In this document: piece after piece, positions 61,157 through 64,000 of the stretch
How positions within the stretch are numbered: the first letter of the stretch is position 1
Layout of the letters: each line of letters starts with the position of its first letter
From: Ectocarpus siliculosus
Taxonomy: Eukaryota; Sar; Phaeophyceae; Ectocarpales; Ectocarpaceae
Assembly: GCA_000310025.1 (NCBI GenBank)
Contig: FN649736.1
Coordinates: 1,284,736-1,348,735 of the forward strand
Reading direction: 5' to 3'
Length of the DNA stretch: 64,000 nucleotides
Notes under the pieces: model-generated
The model's input: the letters and a program-made list of their open reading frames with translations, nothing else
Database searches by the model: none
What the model was told of the DNA's origin: nothing
Program-made: the position numbers and the translations under genes

Positions 61157-64000
61157 ATGAGGCTTGAAACTCTGCTCGTTGCGTTTGTGCCTGTCTCGGT
61201 GACTGCATTCTCTTTCGTGTCGAAGTTGAGACCTAACCAATTCTCGTTGGAGGTCAGGCCGCAGGTTATGTCGCGATATCGGACTGGACGAGCAAGTCGA
61301 CCACGCACCTTGCGGCCTTTGTGGATGATGAGTTTTGGAGCTGGTGCAACTGATCGATATTCATGGTGAGGAGATGGGGGCGGTCTGCTCGCTGGTATGC
61401 TGTGTTGATAGACCGCCGTACTCGTGTGACACATCAGGCTTTATGTACTGCTGCTGTGTAGATGGACGTCTGACCCGTACAAAACAGGAGGGAATACATG
61501 ACACCGACCGTTGCAACGTCGCTGCAAGTTTTGGGCTGCACACAGTACCTGTGAACGAAACTATACGTTCCCACGATTCGACCTTCGAATATGATTGCTT
61601 CCATCTCGGCATCATGAAGACGGCATGTTCGTGATGTTGCTCTTCCGTGCTCCAGAAGATCGGAACCCAACAGCATTTGCCTGTGTTTACGATCGAAATC
61701 AGTCACATTCGGCTAGACACAGCCAAGCGAGATATGTACATACAAGTACATGCACACTTATATTGACACCACGCGCTCCGTCATTTTTTTCAGCTCATAG
61801 AACAGCCTTCACTCTCGGACCAAACTGCTTTCATTTACCTCTGCTTCGGTTCAGGGATGAAACGGACAAGGAAGTGAACGTCAAGGCGCGACTACCTGCG
61901 TGGGCCAAGGGCAAGTCTGTCGTCCTCGACATGACCAACACCCACGTGAAACTGTTTCTCAAGGAAGAGGAGTCCACGCCCATCATTGAGGTGCGGAAGT
62001 GTTTCACCATTGCGATGGATCTCTAGGGTGACACCACTGGTGCTCTTTCGATTATTTTTGAAACAAAGAGGCTCGTTGAGAGCAGGTCGCGTGCATGCAC
62101 ATGTGCATGGGGTTGCCCTTGTCCGCCTTACCACCAATCCGCACAGCAGCTCTCATATTCGCGCTGGGCCTCCCGCTACTCGCAGGGCGACTTACGAGGA
62201 GCTATCTTGATGGACGGCAGCTATTGGACGATGGGTGAGCGGGCGATGGCGTATGGGCTGCCACACCATTCATCGGCTCACCTTGTTATTTCCGTACATT
62301 TGGTCCAAAGCCAGGAAGTACACGAAGTGTTGCCAAGAACGTCACGAAACAGAGAGTTCGTGAGCGTTGCTGTTTGCCAAAAGTACAACAGTTGATAAAT
62401 CACGTAGTGATTGGTCGCCCCCTTGACCCTGCTTCATATTGCACGCCAACAGTTTTCGACACCTCGCCAACTGCTCGTGTCGGCAGAGACCCTCGATGAC
62501 AATGGCAAGATGCTTTACCTCACCCTGGAGAAGGCGCCGCAGCTTACTGGATTGGGTCCTTGGATGGGTGTTGTCCAGGGTGAGAAACAAGTGAACTCGG
62601 ACTACCCCGAAGAGGACAAGGCAAGTTTTTTTCGTTTCGTGTTCGATTCGAAGATTTGTTGGGCAATTCGGCACCTTTGGAGTTGCTGCGAACAGGTCTG
62701 ACAAAGATGACTGTCGGTGTCTGGGGATGAGGTGTGTCATCGGACTGCGGTACGTCGACCGACAGAGCGACTGGTGCAGGCGTTGGTCAGCGACAAATAC
62801 TCTACTTGGTGTGACGGGGCCTAGACGTACTGGTTTCCGTGTTTTCAATGCTTCTTCGAAGTCTCGCTTGGTTGCTAGGTGGTGTTGCCTTTTTTTGGTT
62901 GAGCCACGCATGATATCCACAGTTGCACATTCTATAGAATGTACCATGGGTTAAGTGACTGCCTACACCCGCGCTGCTAATATTTCTGCCTTGGAGTCTT
63001 TGAACTCAGTTGATTGGCCTGTTGATCTCTCTCCACCAACCCAACCAATGGCAGGCGGCGGAGATAGCTGCCATGGCTCACGAGGAGAAGAAGGCACAAG
63101 GTGGGGGTGGTTCGTAATACAAAGCGATTTCGACGTCGCGAATGACTATGATTGGCATCAGACTACACTCGACCTGAGTAGCTGGTTGTTGTTGTTATTG
63201 TTGTGCTGTGTACAACAGCGTATCGAGATGATTGCAGGTTTGAACAGGAGTCGGGCAAGGCGCTCGCTGTTTGATGCTATCGTAAGCATCTGGTTCGCAC
63301 TGCTTAATTTTTCGCCCCAGATGCTGAGTCGGGCACACCGAAGCATACCGGAGTTGTGGACGAGGATGGCTTTTGCAGAGACCTGCTGGCTGTGCAGGCG
63401 ATGAGTGGGGCAATGGTTGCGCGACAAGTAAGTGAACTGTTACGGCACCCTTTGCGCTTCATTTGTCTGAAATGCGTTTGGTTTTTACTACCCATAAAAC
63501 AGCTGTTGTGATTGCAGAGAGTATTTGTCTAACACCCTGATACTTTGTATGTGCAGTGTATGTATAAAAATTTCTCTGAGAGGATGCGACCCCCAAGGTT
63601 GGGGCGCGTCTCAGTGCATGTTTTGACGTCGCGCTTTCGTTGGGAGACCGCTGCGACCAGCCCTTACAAGCTGCCGATATACTAGAAAAGATTAGCGGAC
63701 ACATTCGACAACGCGTAGAATGCGGGCAATTCCTCATGGAAGAACGAGCTGGAGGTTGTAGGGAAGTGTGTTCCGCTGCCTCCCGTGTCAGCTATGGTAC
63801 TGCCACGTTGCGGTAGAAATAGTTTATTCGAGAGGACTGTCAAGTATCATCTCCTGGAGGTGACGTTAACGTTTCCTCTGGTGTCCTGGGTTGCACCTAC
63901 CCCCAACAGGTACCAGTGAATGGAAATGCTCTTTTCTCCGCGGTGGCGATCTCCAAATGGTTCATCGAAAGCGGTGAACATCCTGATGCCTCGTCGCCGG
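61157..64000 (+). CDS. CS-domain (p23/NudC-like) protein with plastid leader, partial
   Basis: Exons with agreeing phases: 61157-61365, 61855-61990, 62186-62234, 62487-62620, 63055-63100, then probably 63321-63426, 63598-63765 and 63910 onward past the window. Residues 1-20 form a signal peptide followed by Phe (VPVSVTA/FSFVSK). The CS domain follows: TDRYSWRDETDKEVNVKARL, KSVVLDMTNTHVKLFLKEEE, GDLRGAILMDGSYWTM, LYLTLEKAPQLTGLGPWMGV, then VQGEKQVNSDYPEEDK. CS domains are co-chaperone or scaffolding modules. The intron at 62621 has a GC donor (AAG/GCAAGT). The first five exons are solid. The tail (KHTGVVDEDGFCRDLLAVQA..., LGDRCDQPLQAADILEK...) is unrecognised; an alternative ends the gene at a TGA at 63272 after exon 63238. 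Confidence 0.75.

Overview
The window is nuclear DNA from a photosynthetic, flagellate eukaryote, most likely a stramenopile and plausibly a brown alga. The grounds are these. Genes are cut into many short exons by introns of about 50-3,800 bp with clean GT-AG borders. Four first exons (SBPase, the GIY-YIG/NFU protein, a CS-domain protein and an orphan at 18.2 kb) start with a signal peptide whose predicted cleavage point is followed directly by Phe, the 'ASAFAP'-type plastid leader of algae with secondary red plastids. There is also an axonemal dynein assembly factor, so the organism makes motile flagella. The species is inferred, not shown.

Layout: 0-1.8 kb, repeats, a scaffold gap and poor-quality sequence. 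2.4-6.1 kb (+), plastid sedoheptulose-1,7-bisphosphatase, seven exons. 7.15-8.35 kb, a tandem array of about 245 bp units. 8.7-12.3 kb (-), MoaA/CNX2 for molybdenum cofactor. 12.4-23.9 kb, gene-poor, with dispersed repeats, a tRNA-derived SINE, one orphan plastid-leader exon and a few doubtful exons. 23.96-24.63 kb (+), GatC. 25.4-26.2 kb, a GC-rich 222-bp tandem array. 27.6-33.0 kb (+), DNAAF3, with a scaffold gap inside and one apparent extra base. 33.6-37.8 kb (-), an mTERF protein with about one motif per exon. 40.2-48.7 kb (-), a plastid GIY-YIG/NFU fusion gene whose fifth intron holds a dead LINE at 42.04-45.17 kb. 49.0-52.0 kb (+), a C4-decarboxylating sterol dehydrogenase. 53.3-58.9 kb (-), L-galactonolactone dehydrogenase. 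61.2 kb to the end (+), a plastid-leader CS-domain protein that runs off the window.

These are independent housekeeping genes, not an operon. Plastid functions recur (Calvin cycle, Fe-S scaffold), beside molybdenum cofactor (itself Fe-S dependent), ascorbate, sterol, organelle translation and transcription-factor-like genes. I found no CRISPR array, prophage or convincing new defence-type system. The most interesting items are the GIY-YIG/NFU fusion with a LINE in its intron, the poly(C)-ended 3' tail shared between that LINE and short repeats, the exon-per-motif mTERF gene, three GC-AG introns, and a 9-bp motif found far more often than chance. All exon borders were read by eye from splice signals, reading phase and family similarity; none was tested by alignment or transcripts.
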